A stretch of DNA of 64,000 nt from an uncultured Roseovarius sp. (GCA_947496175.1 CANMBU010000001.1:310001-374000); one strand, 5' to 3'. Numbered from the stretch's first letter, positions 43,559-52,561 are shown. Numbers and translations: made by a program. The notes: generated from the letters alone by a model not told the origin.

Positions 43559-44950
43559 ATGTCACCAAACCCGCCCAACCTTAGACCGGATCTGGCGCAG
43601 CCGCGCGTCAAACCTGAGCAGCGCGGCGATCAGCCTGTGATCGGCATGGTCTCGCTGGGGTGTCCTAAAGCGTTAGTGGACAGCGAACGCATCCTGACTC
43701 GGCTCCGCGCCGAAGGCTACGGCATTTCACCCGACTATACCGGCGCGGACGCCGTGATCGTGAACACTTGCGGGTTCCTCGATTCCGCCAAGGCCGAAAG
43801 CCTGGATGCCATCGGTGAGGCACTGCGCGAAAACGGACGTGTGATCGTAACAGGCTGTCTAGGCGCCGAAGAAGACTACATCACCGGCGCGCATCCCAGC
43901 GTTCTGGCTGTGACCGGTCCGCACCAGTACGAACAGGTTCTGGATGCCGTGCATCAGGCTGTTCCACCCAAACCCAACCCGTTTGTGGACCTGCTGCCAG
44001 AAACCGGCGTCAAACTTACACCCCGGCACTATTCGTATCTCAAGATTTCTGAGGGCTGTAACCACAAATGCAAGTTCTGCATCATCCCGGACATGCGTGG
44101 CAAGCTGGCCTCTCGTCCCGGTCACGCCGTCCTGCGCGAGGCTACATCTCTGGTCGAAAACGGCGTGCGCGAACTTTTGGTTATATCTCAAGATACAAGC
44201 GCTTACGGGTTGGACCGAAAGTATGACGTGAACACCTGGAACGAGGTCGAATTGCGCAGCCACATCGTCGATCTGTCCAGAGAACTCGGCAAGCTCGGCG
44301 CATGGATCCGACTGCACTATGTCTATCCTTACCCGCATGTGCGTGAGTTGATCCCGCTGATGGCCGATCCGGACAATGGTCTTTTGCCTTATCTCGACAT
44401 CCCGTTCCAACACGCCCATCCCGACACCTTGAAACGTATGGTACGTCCAGCCGCTGGGGCCAAAACGCTCGACGAAATCGCGGCCTGGCGGGCGATTTGT
44501 CCTGAGATCGCCATCCGCTCAACCTTTATTGTAGGATATCCCGGCGAAACAGACGAGGAATTCCAGACGCTCCTCGACTGGCTGCAAGAGGCACAGCTTG
44601 ATCGCGTCGGATGCTTTCAATACGAAAATGTCGAAGGCGCTCGAGCCAACGCGCTCCCGGATCATGTGCCGGACGACATCAAGCAAGAGCGCTGGAACCG
44701 GTTTATGGAAACAGCTCAAGCCATTTCTGTGGATAAACTGGCAGCCAAGGTTGGAACACGGCAAGACGTGATCGTGGACGACATTGACGAGGATGGCATC
44801 GCCACCTGCCGGACCAAGGCCGATGCGCCTGAAATTGATGGCTGTCTCTTCATAGATGAACATACCCAGAGCCTGTCAGTCGGTGACATTGTCACCGTCG
44901 AGGTGGACGAGGCTGGCGACTACGATCTTTGGGGCCGGTTGATCCGCTGA
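43559..44950 (+). CDS. rimO: Ribosomal protein S12 methylthiotransferase
   Basis: 463-residue radical-SAM enzyme that methylthiolates an aspartate of ribosomal protein S12. The N-terminal UPF0004 domain holds Cys35 ([11 protein letters not shown]), Cys71 (NTCGFLD) and Cys100 (TGCLGA) for the auxiliary cluster. The radical-SAM motif is Cys167-NHK-Cys171-KF-Cys174. A C-terminal TRAM domain follows ([11 protein letters not shown] to the end). The LVDSE signature separates RimO from MiaB. The ATG at 43559 gives a slightly long proline-rich N-terminus, normal in this group. Confidence 0.95.
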   Translation: MSPNPPNLRPDLAQPRVKPEQRGDQPVIGMVSLGCPKALVDSERILTRLRAEGYGISPDYTGADAVIVNTCGFLDSAKAESLDAIGEALRENGRVIVTGCLGAEEDYITGAHPSVLAVTGPHQYEQVLDAVHQAVPPKPNPFVDLLPETGVKLTPRHYSYLKISEGCNHKCKFCIIPDMRGKLASRPGHAVLREATSLVENGVRELLVISQDTSAYGLDRKYDVNTWNEVELRSHIVDLSRELGKLGAWIRLHYVYPYPHVRELIPLMADPDNGLLPYLDIPFQHAHPDTLKRMVRPAAGAKTLDEIAAWRAICPEIAIRSTFIVGYPGETDEEFQTLLDWLQEAQLDRVGCFQYENVEGARANALPDHVPDDIKQERWNRFMETAQAISVDKLAAKVGTRQDVIVDDIDEDGIATCRTKADAPEIDGCLFIDEHTQSLSVGDIVTVEVDEAGDYDLWGRLIR

Positions 44951-45140
44951 CGTGTCATCACCCGCGTCTTTTCAATACATTTCAGAACAACACCAAACCG
45001 TCATTGCATGTTTCGGTTTTGTAATGATTCACACTGCTGCGTGCAGTCATGTTTCCAACGGTTGAAACTGATGCCCGGAACTCCGACGTCATGGCCAGAC
45101 ACAACAATACGCACTCCGCAGTACACATAGGAAACGGACA

Positions 45141-45656
45141 ATGACCGACATTACAACTCCTACATCCCGCGGATGGGCCCTGCCCTCCATCTCCGTCAAC
45201 ACTCTCATGCTCATCCTGCTCGGCGGAGCCGCTGGCACAGTGGCTTTTGATCTCTTTGGTCGCGCCATTTCACCGCTCCTCGGTTTTGCCTCTTTGGCAC
45301 CCGTAGGCCTGGCACGCGGATTTCTCGGCGCGCTCGACCTTCCCAATAGCGCAGCCTACGGTCACCTGATGCACCTCTTCTTTGTTGGCCTGCTGGCCTA
45401 CCCAATCGGCTGGCTCTTCGTGGCGCACCCGGTTCTGGCACGCATTATGCCAAGCTTGCACTGGCTGCCCGCCTCGGTCGCGTATGGCATCGGACTTTGG
45501 GTGTTTGCCATTGGTGGCATCGCTACCTTCGCAGGCAATGCGCCGTTCCTGAACTTCACCGGGATCACCTGGGTCGCGCTCGCCGGCCACGTTCTTTACG
45601 CCATCGTTGCAGCCGCAACAATTGCCTATCTGGAGCGCCTTCAAAACGCCCGCTGA
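45141..45656 (+). CDS. Conserved integral membrane protein, unknown function
   Basis: 171-residue protein with four predicted membrane helices. The first helical region (LMLILLGGAAGTVAFDLFG) and the pattern GHLMHLFFVGLLAYPIGWL look like uncharacterised membrane proteins common in Rhodobacteraceae. No transport or catalytic signature is recognisable. AGGAAA precedes the ATG, and a 190-bp noncoding stretch upstream probably holds its promoter. It ends just before a strong hairpin, so it is probably monocistronic. Confidence 0.75.
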   Translation: MTDITTPTSRGWALPSISVNTLMLILLGGAAGTVAFDLFGRAISPLLGFASLAPVGLARGFLGALDLPNSAAYGHLMHLFFVGLLAYPIGWLFVAHPVLARIMPSLHWLPASVAYGIGLWVFAIGGIATFAGNAPFLNFTGITWVALAGHVLYAIVAAATIAYLERLQNAR

Positions 45657-45666
45657 TAGCAAATTT

Positions 45667-45704
45667 GCAACGCACAGGCCCCGTCCCTCCGGCCTGTGCG
45701 TTGC
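45667..45704 (+). terminator. Strong hairpin after the membrane-protein gene
   Basis: Perfect 14-bp stem GCAACGCACAGGCC (45667-45680) and GGCCTGTGCGTTGC (45691-45704) with a 10-base loop, starting 10 bases after the stop codon. Only a weak T-run follows (TAAATCCTT), but the stem strength and position fit a transcription terminator. Confidence 0.75.
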
Positions 45705-45829
45705 TAAATCCTTAAAACAATGTGTTAAACTCGAGCCATAAAGGAAGAAAGGCTCAACGAAGTTGCGACATGTCTTTGCCATGCTGGAGCCGGGAAAACC
45801 GGCTTATCCAAACGCAGGAGGCCCGTCAG

Positions 45830-46471
45830 ATGTCATATCCGGACTATACGCGCGCTGAACGCATTGCCGACGGCATCGTACATGTGATCGGTGTCACCGC
45901 TGCTCTTGCCGGGGTAGCATTGGTGTTTTTCTACGGTCTGAACCATATGAGCTACGGCATGACAATTGCCATGACCGTCTACTGTATAGCCTTGGTTCTC
46001 ATGCTGAGTGCGTCTGCCGCCTACCACATGGCCGCACACACGCCCGCCCGGCCGGTTTTGCGACGACTGGACCATGCCGCCATCTATATCAAGATCGCAG
46101 GAACCTTAACACCTCTGGGTGTCCTGTTGGGCGACGTCTTTGCGTACAGCATCCTGGCGCTTATCTGGCTTCTGGCGTTAAAGGGGGCCGCTAACAAATT
46201 ACGCGCAGCACCCGGCGAAATGACCACAGAATGGGTGCCGCAGGTGGCGTTAGGTTGGCTTGGACTGGCCTTGATCATCCCGCTCAGTCGCGCGTTGCCA
46301 GAGCTGAGTCTGAACCTGATCATAGCCGGGGGCATCATCTATACCTCGGCCGTGGTATTCTATTGCTGGGAAAATCTGCGCTATGCCAACGCGATCTGGC
46401 ATGCTTTCGTGCTTATCGCAACAACCTGCTGTTTTGTGGGGATTTCGGGGGCTATGGCAGGGCCAGTCTAG
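45830..46471 (+). CDS. Hemolysin III family (PAQR-type) membrane protein
   Basis: 213-residue protein with seven membrane helices of the hemolysin III/YqfA family. Family histidines and acidic residues are present: DGIVHVIGV, SASAAYHMA, RRLDHAAIYIKIAGTLTP and AIWHAFVL, which in PAQR proteins form a metal-binding site. Despite the name, most members are not toxins; roles in lipid or membrane homeostasis are suggested. GCAGGAGG precedes ATG 45830; the open frame further upstream (to 45722) has no family similarity. A T-tract terminator follows at 46531-46561. Confidence 0.9.
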   Translation: MSYPDYTRAERIADGIVHVIGVTAALAGVALVFFYGLNHMSYGMTIAMTVYCIALVLMLSASAAYHMAAHTPARPVLRRLDHAAIYIKIAGTLTPLGVLLGDVFAYSILALIWLLALKGAANKLRAAPGEMTTEWVPQVALGWLGLALIIPLSRALPELSLNLIIAGGIIYTSAVVFYCWENLRYANAIWHAFVLIATTCCFVGISGAMAGPV

Positions 46472-46530
46472 ACGTCTCATAGCCTCCTGACCTTTTAAAT
46501 CTCTTGACGGAAAACCTGACCCGTAAGAGT

Positions 46531-46561
46531 CTCGCGCCGCGCTTTAGCCGCGAGTTTTTTT
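46531..46561 (+). terminator. Terminator after the hemolysin III gene
   Basis: Stem CTCGCG (46531-46536) with CGCGAG (46549-46554), extended by an inner GC pair set, followed immediately by seven T (46555-46561). The T-tract lies inside the end of the convergent DUF6455 gene. Confidence 0.75.
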
Positions 46562-46840
46562 CCGCATCACTGTCGCGCGCGACAGACGGTTGAACGTCTC
46601 GGCATTCGGACAAAAACCAGGGGCGCAGTCGCTTCCAGCTCTGCAATTCGCAAGCCAGGTTACACATTCCTCTACGTGCTTGCACGCCCGACACCGCGTG
46701 ACGAGAGTCGCATACTCTTGTGCTGTGAGATCTTTTTCCAGCATCGCTTCTGAAAGATTGACATCCAAACTGCGAGCCAGAGAGCGATTGATCCAGAAGT
46801 GTCGATCCGTGTCGCCAAGGGACCTGTTATGTACTGTCAT
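46544..46840 (-). CDS. DUF6455 family protein (third of a tandem triplet)
   Basis: 98-residue soluble protein. The cysteine pattern CRACKHVEECVTWL followed by CAPGFCPNAETFNRL is the DUF6455 signature: C-x2-C-x5-C-x2-WL, then a C-x-N near the end, suggesting a small metal- or cluster-binding domain. It is the last and most diverged of three adjacent paralogues and overlaps the second by four bases. Its tail contains basic RKKTRG codons that overlap the convergent hemolysin III terminator. Function unknown. Confidence 0.8.
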   Translation of the reverse strand: MTVHNRSLGDTDRHFWINRSLARSLDVNLSEAMLEKDLTAQEYATLVTRCRACKHVEECVTWLANCRAGSDCAPGFCPNAETFNRLSRATVMRKKTRG

Positions 46841-47112
46841 GCCAATGCACCTTGTTTTGCAGACAGCCCCGCCAATGCTGCGCGATTACGGCACTGCATC
46901 GGACATTCATCCCCGCGTTTTGCGGCACGCAGCCACTTGCGGCATCCACCCATCCACTCGCATCCACGGCAGGATGTTACCATTCCGGACCAGTCTTCTT
47001 GATCCAGGGCCTCAGACTCAAAGACAGCTGCGAAATCAACTTCGACCACTTTCCCCATGTTCTGCAACAGCAAGGTGTGATCTTGTACAGAGCCAAGCGC
47101 GAGGTGCTTCAT
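46837..47112 (-). CDS. DUF6455 family protein (second of a tandem triplet)
   Basis: 91-residue protein with CRGCEWMGGCRKWL and, after a gap, CPMQCRNRAALAGL, the same cysteine array as its neighbours. ATG 47112 was chosen because it lies inside the stop of the first paralogue (four-base ATGA overlap); the longer frame to 47208 would run across that gene. It shares low overall identity but clear pattern with the two flanking paralogues, which suggests old duplication. Function unknown. Confidence 0.78.
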   Translation of the reverse strand: MKHLALGSVQDHTLLLQNMGKVVEVDFAAVFESEALDQEDWSGMVTSCRGCEWMGGCRKWLRAAKRGDECPMQCRNRAALAGLSAKQGALA

Positions 47113-47378
47113 GCCCGTTTCCCCTTGATCAGCGTGTCGAACATGGAGGCATTCCGGCACATGACAGGCGTCGATGAAGCCCCGACACCTTGATGCGCTT
47201 GCAGCCAAAGCTCACACCCTTCAGGATCGGCGCAGCCCGTACAGCCAAGTACCGCCTCTGACAGCGTCGAGGGATCAAGCAGACCCTCCAAAACCTTTTC
47301 TTCGAGATCGACACCCAGCGTCTCGGCCATTCGGTCGACAAGATCTGCGTGGTGTTTGATTGTTATTGTATCGGCCAT
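47109..47378 (-). CDS. DUF6455 family protein (first of a tandem triplet)
   Basis: 89-residue protein and first gene of the triplet. Helical N-terminal part (HHADLVDRMAETLGVDLEEKVLEGLL), then the signature CTGCADPEGCELWL and VMCRNASMFDTL. It is the closest of the three to the common Rhodobacteraceae DUF6455 form. GAAAGG precedes ATG 47378; the frame is open to 47414 without a ribosome site. The three genes overlap by four bases each, so their products are made together and may form a complex. Function unknown. Confidence 0.82.
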   Translation of the reverse strand: MADTITIKHHADLVDRMAETLGVDLEEKVLEGLLDPSTLSEAVLGCTGCADPEGCELWLQAHQGVGASSTPVMCRNASMFDTLIKGKRA

Positions 47379-47450
47379 GTTTGACCTTTCGAAAACCTGT
47401 TGCACCAAGATCATGATGACCCAGCCCGGTTTTCAAAACATTGATCTGTG

Positions 47451-47807
47451 TCAATAACCCAGCGCGTCAAAATACGTCTGAACGCAATCCTGGACGTGTC
47501 GAAACCGATCTCCGCCCAAATGTTTGCCTCCATACCAACGGGTTACAACGATGACGTGATCGAAAAGCTGCGCGCGCTCCAGCATGCGCACAATCACCAT
47601 TCCAGCGCCTGCCTCACCATCATCTGACTTAAGAGGCGTGCCATCCCTTTGCAAAACAGCCCATGTGTTATGCGTCGCGCGCGCAAATTTCTTGTCTTTT
47701 TTCATATCCTTAAGAAAGGCATCCACAGCCTCGCGGCTCACAACAGAACCTCCCGAAACCGCATATTTCGAGCCCCGGTCATTCACAACATTCTTGATTT
47801 GATACAT
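47451..47807 (-). CDS. YigZ/IMPACT N-terminal domain protein
   Basis: 118-residue protein equal to the UPF0029/IMPACT N-terminal domain alone. Conserved signatures are the ATHNTWAV segment, DDGEAGAGMVIVRMLE and VVTRWYGGKHLGGDRFRHV. Full-length bacterial YigZ proteins add a second domain of about 80 residues, which is absent here, as in other short alphaproteobacterial members. The eukaryotic homologue regulates translation through GCN1; the bacterial role is not settled. It starts on the last base of the upstream M48 gene. Confidence 0.87.
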   Translation of the reverse strand: MYQIKNVVNDRGSKYAVSGGSVVSREAVDAFLKDMKKDKKFARATHNTWAVLQRDGTPLKSDDGEAGAGMVIVRMLERAQLFDHVIVVTRWYGGKHLGGDRFRHVQDCVQTYFDALGY

Positions 47808-48529
47808 CAGAGCCCGGCGTTTACCCGACGCACGGTTTGAATCCGTTCTGCATTTGGCGGATGCGACCCCAGGAAACGATCACCGGGGTCCGGAATCCGA
47901 TTAAAGAATTCCGCGCCTCGGACAGGATTGTACCCAGAACGCCGCGCAATTACAGTGCCCAGCGCATCTGCCTCCAGTTCAAAATCCTTGGAATATGTCC
48001 GTGCCCCGACCGAGGCACCCAGATTTGCGGCCGTATCCACCGCGCCTGATCCAGCACCGGCAAGCGTGGCCAACCCGCCAAGAATGATCGCGCCTGCCGT
48101 CGCGTTTTGCTGCTGACGCGGGATGTGGCCGGCAATATGGTGCGCAGCCTCATGACTTAAAACAAAAGCGATTTCGTCTGAGTTCCGCATATCCGCCAAA
48201 ATTGCCAGGTTAAATGCAAGAATAGGGCGGCCATTTTCATCAAGCGTCTGGAACGCGTTGGCGGGCTGATTGGGGCGTCTGTCAATCACGATGTTAAAGT
48301 CGCAATTCGCATTTTTCCTTTGGTTGCGGCAGAATCGCTCCGCCACAGGCTCGACGCGCGCAATGACTTGCCGAAAGCGTGCCACCTGCGCATCCGTCGG
48401 TGTGCTGGACGCTGTGCCTGCTGCACGTTGTTGCGGCGAAGGTTGCTGCGGCGCAGACCCTTCGGTCGTTGTAACGCACCCGGCCAGAAGCGATGCAAAA
48501 ATCAAACCAATCCAACGCATAATGCTCAT
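47807..48529 (-). CDS. M48 family metalloprotease, lipoprotein
   Basis: 240-residue envelope protease. Lipoprotein signal with LLAGC (lipid-modified Cys18), a Gln/Pro/Ser-rich linker, then the peptidase M48 domain with zinc site HEAAH at 126-130 and the third ligand in the FELEADALG helix. It resembles the Oma1/BepA/LoiP group that degrades misfolded envelope proteins, but is shorter and lacks a TPR domain. It is the first gene of a two-gene unit with the YigZ-type gene; the two share one base. Confidence 0.9.
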   Translation of the reverse strand: MSIMRWIGLIFASLLAGCVTTTEGSAPQQPSPQQRAAGTASSTPTDAQVARFRQVIARVEPVAERFCRNQRKNANCDFNIVIDRRPNQPANAFQTLDENGRPILAFNLAILADMRNSDEIAFVLSHEAAHHIAGHIPRQQQNATAGAIILGGLATLAGAGSGAVDTAANLGASVGARTYSKDFELEADALGTVIARRSGYNPVRGAEFFNRIPDPGDRFLGSHPPNAERIQTVRRVNAGL

Positions 48530-48798
48530 CCCATCACTAAACTCGGACTGTATTCTAGCAGGGAATCCAAGTCCCGCCAGCCCTGTTCAAACAAACCAGG
48601 ATTTTCAGTCACCCCTTGCCGATGACCCTCGTGACGAGAGCCGAGCACTGCTGCATAAAGCGCTCGATCAAAAACCTGTCTGACAGCTTTTGGTCGAACG
48701 CAGTGCGACATTTGAAAATTGCACGCACCCTGCCTTTACTTGATGATTCATGTTAAAGGCCGGACGCTTTAGTCGCAACAATCACGAGGGGTCCGAGA

Positions 48799-49038
48799 AT
48801 GTTTTCAATCGAGCACGAATTTGATGCCACCGTTGTCACCTTAGTGGACGAAGGACAGACCCCTCTTCTTGAAGATGTGGTCATAAACGCATTCGAGGAA
48901 TGCGTGACAATCGAACAATTCGACCAGCGCACAGATAACTTGCAAAAAGTCACGCTAAGCATGGCGCAGTTGCGCGATCTGCAGGCCGCGCTGAACCTGC
49001 CCGAAGGGGTCTACAAGCTGTCTGCACAAACCAGCTAA
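48799..49038 (+). CDS. Conserved small protein, unknown function
   Basis: 79-residue acidic soluble protein, FSIEHEFDATVVTLVDEGQ... then a regular pattern of strands and an amphipathic helix (MAQLRDLQAALNL), ending LPEGVYKLSAQTS. I do not recognise a named family; similar short proteins occur in Rhodobacteraceae genomes. GAGGGG is present before the ATG. The 269 bases upstream hold no other gene and should contain its promoter. The following nitroreductase gene starts 86 bases later on the same strand. Confidence 0.65.
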   Translation: MFSIEHEFDATVVTLVDEGQTPLLEDVVINAFEECVTIEQFDQRTDNLQKVTLSMAQLRDLQAALNLPEGVYKLSAQTS

Positions 49039-49124
49039 GTACAGAAGCTTCCGGCATGTTACGTCTTGACCTAAGCGTCCACCAACCCGACATCTTCCCA
49101 AAAGATCACTGCAAAAGGCCTGAT

Positions 49125-49703
49125 ATGCCCAATCCAAACCCAGCTGCGATGGAGTTTTTGCTCACGCGCCGCTCCCGACCTGCGAAAACTCTCGACGTAC
49201 CGATTCCGACACGCGCGGACCTGTATCCACTACTGACGGCAGCGGGGCGCAGCCCAGATCATGGCAAACTGGAACCATGGCGTTTTATCGTTTTGGAACG
49301 CGCGGCTTTGTCCCGTTTGGCAAGCCTTGTCGACGCGCGGGGCGCACAACTCAATCGCAGCCCAGAAGACATCTCAAAGGCCCGCATGCAATTCGCCGAC
49401 GGCCATCTGGCAGTCGCGGTTATCGAAGCACAAAAACCGTCGGAAAAAATTCCACCCCTAGAACAGACCTATTCGGCAGGTGCGGCCTGTCTGGCTTTGT
49501 TGAACGCAGCCCTGGCCTCTGGCTGGGGTGCGAATTGGCTTAGTGGCTGGCCCGCGCATGATCGCGGCTTCGTCGAAGAGGGCCTTGGGCTCGCAGCACA
49601 CGAACGCGTCGCCGGATTCATCCATATCGGCACAGAACGCAGCGCGCCACCCGAACGGCCACGCCCCGACATCGACGCCATCACGACCTGGATGTCTGAA
49701 TGA
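49125..49703 (+). CDS. Nitroreductase family protein (YdjA-like)
   Basis: 192-residue FMN-dependent nitroreductase-fold protein of the compact YdjA type. It opens with MEFLLTRRSRPAKTL and has the flavin-contact segment AGRSPDHGKLEPWRF; a later YSAGAACLALLNAALASGWGANWLSGW follows. The substrate is unknown. ATG 49125 with AAGG upstream was chosen over the ATG at 49056. Its stop overlaps the EI24 gene by four bases, so the two are translationally coupled. Confidence 0.88.
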   Translation: MPNPNPAAMEFLLTRRSRPAKTLDVPIPTRADLYPLLTAAGRSPDHGKLEPWRFIVLERAALSRLASLVDARGAQLNRSPEDISKARMQFADGHLAVAVIEAQKPSEKIPPLEQTYSAGAACLALLNAALASGWGANWLSGWPAHDRGFVEEGLGLAAHERVAGFIHIGTERSAPPERPRPDIDAITTWMSE

Positions 49704-50395
49704 TTTTCACAAGCTTTTTCAAGGCTCTGGCACAGATCAGCGACACGCGATTCCGCAAAGTCCTGATGCTCGGCATCGTACTGACCCTGGTTCTTCTGAT
49801 CGCTGCAACCGTCGGGTTTCTGATGCTGATCCAATGGTTGACCGGTGACACAACCGAGGTCTGGTTGATCGGTGAAGTACGCTGGCTTGATGATTTACTG
49901 GGCTGGACCGGTTTTCTGGCGATGATCGTTTTGTCCATCTTTCTCATGATCCCGGTCGCGTCGGCCATTACATCGATGTTTCTCGATGAGGTCGCCCAAG
50001 CCGTTGAGGACAAACACTATCCCAACCTGCCGCCCGCACAGACCGTGTCCATTTGGGACGCAACGCGCGATACGGTGAATTTTCTTGGCATCCTGATCGC
50101 CGCAAACACATTGGCGCTCGTTCTCTATGCCTTTATGCCACCACTGATGCTCTTCATATTCTGGGGCATGAATGGCTACCTTCTGGGACACGAGTATTTT
50201 CAGCTCGCCGCCATGCGCCGTGTGGGCCGAACCAAAGCCCGTGAAATGCGCAAGGCCAACCGCGGCAAGATTTGGCTGGCTGGAACCTTAATGGCCGTGC
50301 CGCTTTCTGTACCGCTTTTGAACCTGCTGATCCCCATTCTTGGTGCAGCAACATTCACGCATGTGTTTCACGGACTGAAAGACCGCACCGTCTGA
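49700..50395 (+). CDS. EI24 domain (CysZ-like) membrane protein
   Basis: 231-residue integral membrane protein of the EI24/CysZ superfamily, with about five hydrophobic segments. Typical marks are the MIFTSFFKALAQISDTRFRKV opening and the central SIFLMIPVASAITSMFLDEVAQAVE, plus GHEYFQLAAMRR. In enterobacteria CysZ imports sulfate, while for the alphaproteobacterial group no substrate is established. It is coupled to the nitroreductase upstream. It ends seven bases from the convergent sulfatase. Confidence 0.85.
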   Translation: MIFTSFFKALAQISDTRFRKVLMLGIVLTLVLLIAATVGFLMLIQWLTGDTTEVWLIGEVRWLDDLLGWTGFLAMIVLSIFLMIPVASAITSMFLDEVAQAVEDKHYPNLPPAQTVSIWDATRDTVNFLGILIAANTLALVLYAFMPPLMLFIFWGMNGYLLGHEYFQLAAMRRVGRTKAREMRKANRGKIWLAGTLMAVPLSVPLLNLLIPILGAATFTHVFHGLKDRTV

Positions 50396-50402
50396 CACAG
50401 CC

Positions 50403-51857
50403 TCAGAGCGGGGATCCCTCACGCGTCTGTTCATCCGGTGTCGGTGTGTGATTGAACACGTAGGCTTCTCTGCAAGCCTGCTCACCACCCAGCGCCGCAA
50501 TCCGCGCCTTTTGATCCGCGAAGCATTGAGCGTTCACAGCCTCCGGATCGCAAATCTCACGCAACCGGCGCTCGCCTTCGGCCAGAGCCGCTGCAACCCT
50601 TGCATCCGTTGCAGCGCATCCCGCCAGATCCATTAGCTCACAGGCATCAGCCTTCAGATCAAAAAGCTGAGGGGCATGCCCGACATAATGCACGTATTTC
50701 CAATCCTGCCACCGGACCATAAAAGTGCCTGTGGTTGATCCTCCATCGTGATACTCACTGAAAATAGTGCGGTCCGGATCATCCGGCGCGCGGGCCAAAT
50801 CAAACAAAGAACGCCCTGGAAGCTCAGCGGCCTGGCTTGTACCGAGCACATCCAGGGCCGTGGCCGACACATCCAGCAAACCAGTGCCCGTGCGCACGCG
50901 TTTGCTCTCCGGTACCCCCGGTCCGGCAAGTATCATCGGCACGCCGGCAGACGCCTCATACATCACTTGCTTGGTCCAGAACCCGTGATCGCCCAGCATC
51001 TCGCCATGATCTGAGACATAGAGCACAACCGTGTCTTTCGCTTGCCCCGAGGCCGCCAGCGCCGCCAAAACACGCCCGACGCAATCATCCATGAAACTGG
51101 TGAGAGCAAAATATGCCGCCTTGGCCTTTTTCAGGCGCGCCTCATCGAAGTGACGGTCGTAGTCAAAAAAGCTCATCACATTGGCCAGTTCGCTATGCGA
51201 CGGACGCGCGTCCTGTGCGTAGCCCACTGGCAAGTCCATGTCCTCTGGTGCATAGAGTTTCGCCCAGTCTTCCGGCGCCGTCAGCGGATAGTGCGGACTG
51301 ACCAACGAGACAAAAGCGGCCCAAGGCTTCTCGGCGCGCTCCGGCGCATGCAACCAGGCGCACGCAGCCTCCGTGATATCCCGATCATAGGCTGTGTAAC
51401 TGCTCTCGCCCGTGCCCACATCCGCGGCCAGCTCTGCTGCGGCATCATAGTCTGGTGTGTTTTCCCGCAAGAGCCCCACGGCCCATCCGACACCACCCAC
51501 AACATGCATCGGCAGAATCTCTTCGCTAAATCCGTTGTCATCCGTGCCGGATCGAAAATGCAGTTTGCCTATTGACGCCACATGAACCCCCGCATTCCTC
51601 AACCTGTGCATCCAACTGGTGCGGCTTCCGTTATAGGGCGTTGCACTGTCCCAAAACCGCGTCCGGTGCACATGATCGCCACAAGCAATCGCCGCCCGTG
51701 TGGGCACACACATCGGAGACGGCGTGTAGGCGTTTTCGAATAGCGTGCCACGCGCCGCCAACGCATCGAGGTGCGGTGTTTGAACAACCGAGTGCCCCAT
51801 GCACCCCATGGCATCGCGCCGATGTTCATCGGAAATCAGGATCAGGAAATTGGTCAT
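50403..51857 (-). CDS. Sulfatase family hydrolase
   Basis: 484-residue alkaline-phosphatase-superfamily sulfatase (type I). The modification motif Cys50-V-P-T-Arg54 should be converted to formylglycine by a maturase. The early metal region (ISDEHRRDAMG) and later metal region (VLYVSDHGEMLGDHG) complete the calcium site, though the first pair is Asp-Glu rather than Asp-Asp. No signal peptide is present, so a cytoplasmic enzyme acting on choline-sulfate-like, arylsulfate or phosphonate-type esters is possible. A four-copy 11-bp repeat lies just upstream of its ATG. Confidence 0.9.
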   Translation of the reverse strand: MTNFLILISDEHRRDAMGCMGHSVVQTPHLDALAARGTLFENAYTPSPMCVPTRAAIACGDHVHRTRFWDSATPYNGSRTSWMHRLRNAGVHVASIGKLHFRSGTDDNGFSEEILPMHVVGGVGWAVGLLRENTPDYDAAAELAADVGTGESSYTAYDRDITEAACAWLHAPERAEKPWAAFVSLVSPHYPLTAPEDWAKLYAPEDMDLPVGYAQDARPSHSELANVMSFFDYDRHFDEARLKKAKAAYFALTSFMDDCVGRVLAALAASGQAKDTVVLYVSDHGEMLGDHGFWTKQVMYEASAGVPMILAGPGVPESKRVRTGTGLLDVSATALDVLGTSQAAELPGRSLFDLARAPDDPDRTIFSEYHDGGSTTGTFMVRWQDWKYVHYVGHAPQLFDLKADACELMDLAGCAATDARVAAALAEGERRLREICDPEAVNAQCFADQKARIAALGGEQACREAYVFNHTPTPDEQTREGSPL

Positions 51858-51880
51858 ACCTCACTCAACGCTGCAAATCG

Positions 51881-51924
51881 CACCGACGCAATACCGACGT
51901 GATACCGACGCAATACCGACGTTG
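51881..51924. repeat. Four tandem 11-bp repeats upstream of the sulfatase
   Basis: Four head-to-tail units of the form (C/T)ACCGACGCAA, alternating with TACCGACGTGA and TACCGACGTTG, at 51881-51891, 51892-51902, 51903-51913 and 51914-51924. Read on the sulfatase's own strand the core is CGTCGGTA every 11 bases, so all copies lie on one face of the helix, 24-67 bases before the ATG. This looks like an array of protein-binding sites or a replication-slippage product. No gene lies within it. Confidence 0.85.
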
Positions 51925-51937
51925 ATTTTCAGACCAT

Positions 51938-52561
51938 TTAGCTGAGCGATGTCACCCACAGGATCGTGGCATCCTCGTCGCTGACAGACACCACATTATG
52001 CCCCATCGTGGCATCGTAATACGCACTGTCACCGCGACGCATTTCGATGGGTTCGTAGAACTCCGTGTAAAGCCGGATCACCCCGGTCAATACGTAGAGA
52101 AACTCCTCACCATCATGGCGTACCCAGCCATCAAATTCCTCCACCGACCGCGCTCTGATCCGGGCGCGATAAGGCAGCATCTGCTTTTTCGAAAGCGCCT
52201 CGCCGAGCAGTTCATGTTCGTAGGTGACCGTGGCATGGGTCTTGCCCTGCCCGGTCTTTGTCACCGCCATACGACCACTGATCTGGCCGGGGCTGGGCGG
52301 CGTAAAGAGCTGTGGAACGGAAATCTCAAGTCCGGTCGCCAGCTTCTTAAGAGCTTCATAAGTGGGCGACATTTGCCCGTTTTCGATCTTACTCAGTGTC
52401 GAGCGCGCAAGCCCCGCCTGCTGGGCCGCCTGCTCCAAAGTCCAGCCTTTGGACTTGCGCAAGCCACGCACGCGAGCTCCCAGGTTGAGGGGTTCAGCTC
52501 CTTCTTCGGCACCACCGTCGCGCGCAATGCGGATCAGGTTGACAGGTGAACGATTTTCCAT
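51938..52561 (-). CDS. XRE-family regulator with C-terminal cupin domain
   Basis: 207-residue transcription factor. Helix-turn-helix at about 30-85 (LEQAAQQAGLARSTLSKIENG), cupin sensor domain at about 125-205 (DGEEFLYVLTGVIRLYTEFYEPIEMRRGDSAYYD). Proteins of this design often control catabolism of small organic acids or amines near them. The start at 52561 (MENRSPVNLI) has no strong ribosome site; a TTG-initiated form from 52597 is open. It is divergent from the acyl-CoA ligase gene with only 65 bp between, so it probably regulates that gene, and possibly the sulfatase gene downstream. Confidence 0.88.
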   Translation of the reverse strand: MENRSPVNLIRIARDGGAEEGAEPLNLGARVRGLRKSKGWTLEQAAQQAGLARSTLSKIENGQMSPTYEALKKLATGLEISVPQLFTPPSPGQISGRMAVTKTGQGKTHATVTYEHELLGEALSKKQMLPYRARIRARSVEEFDGWVRHDGEEFLYVLTGVIRLYTEFYEPIEMRRGDSAYYDATMGHNVVSVSDEDATILWVTSLS

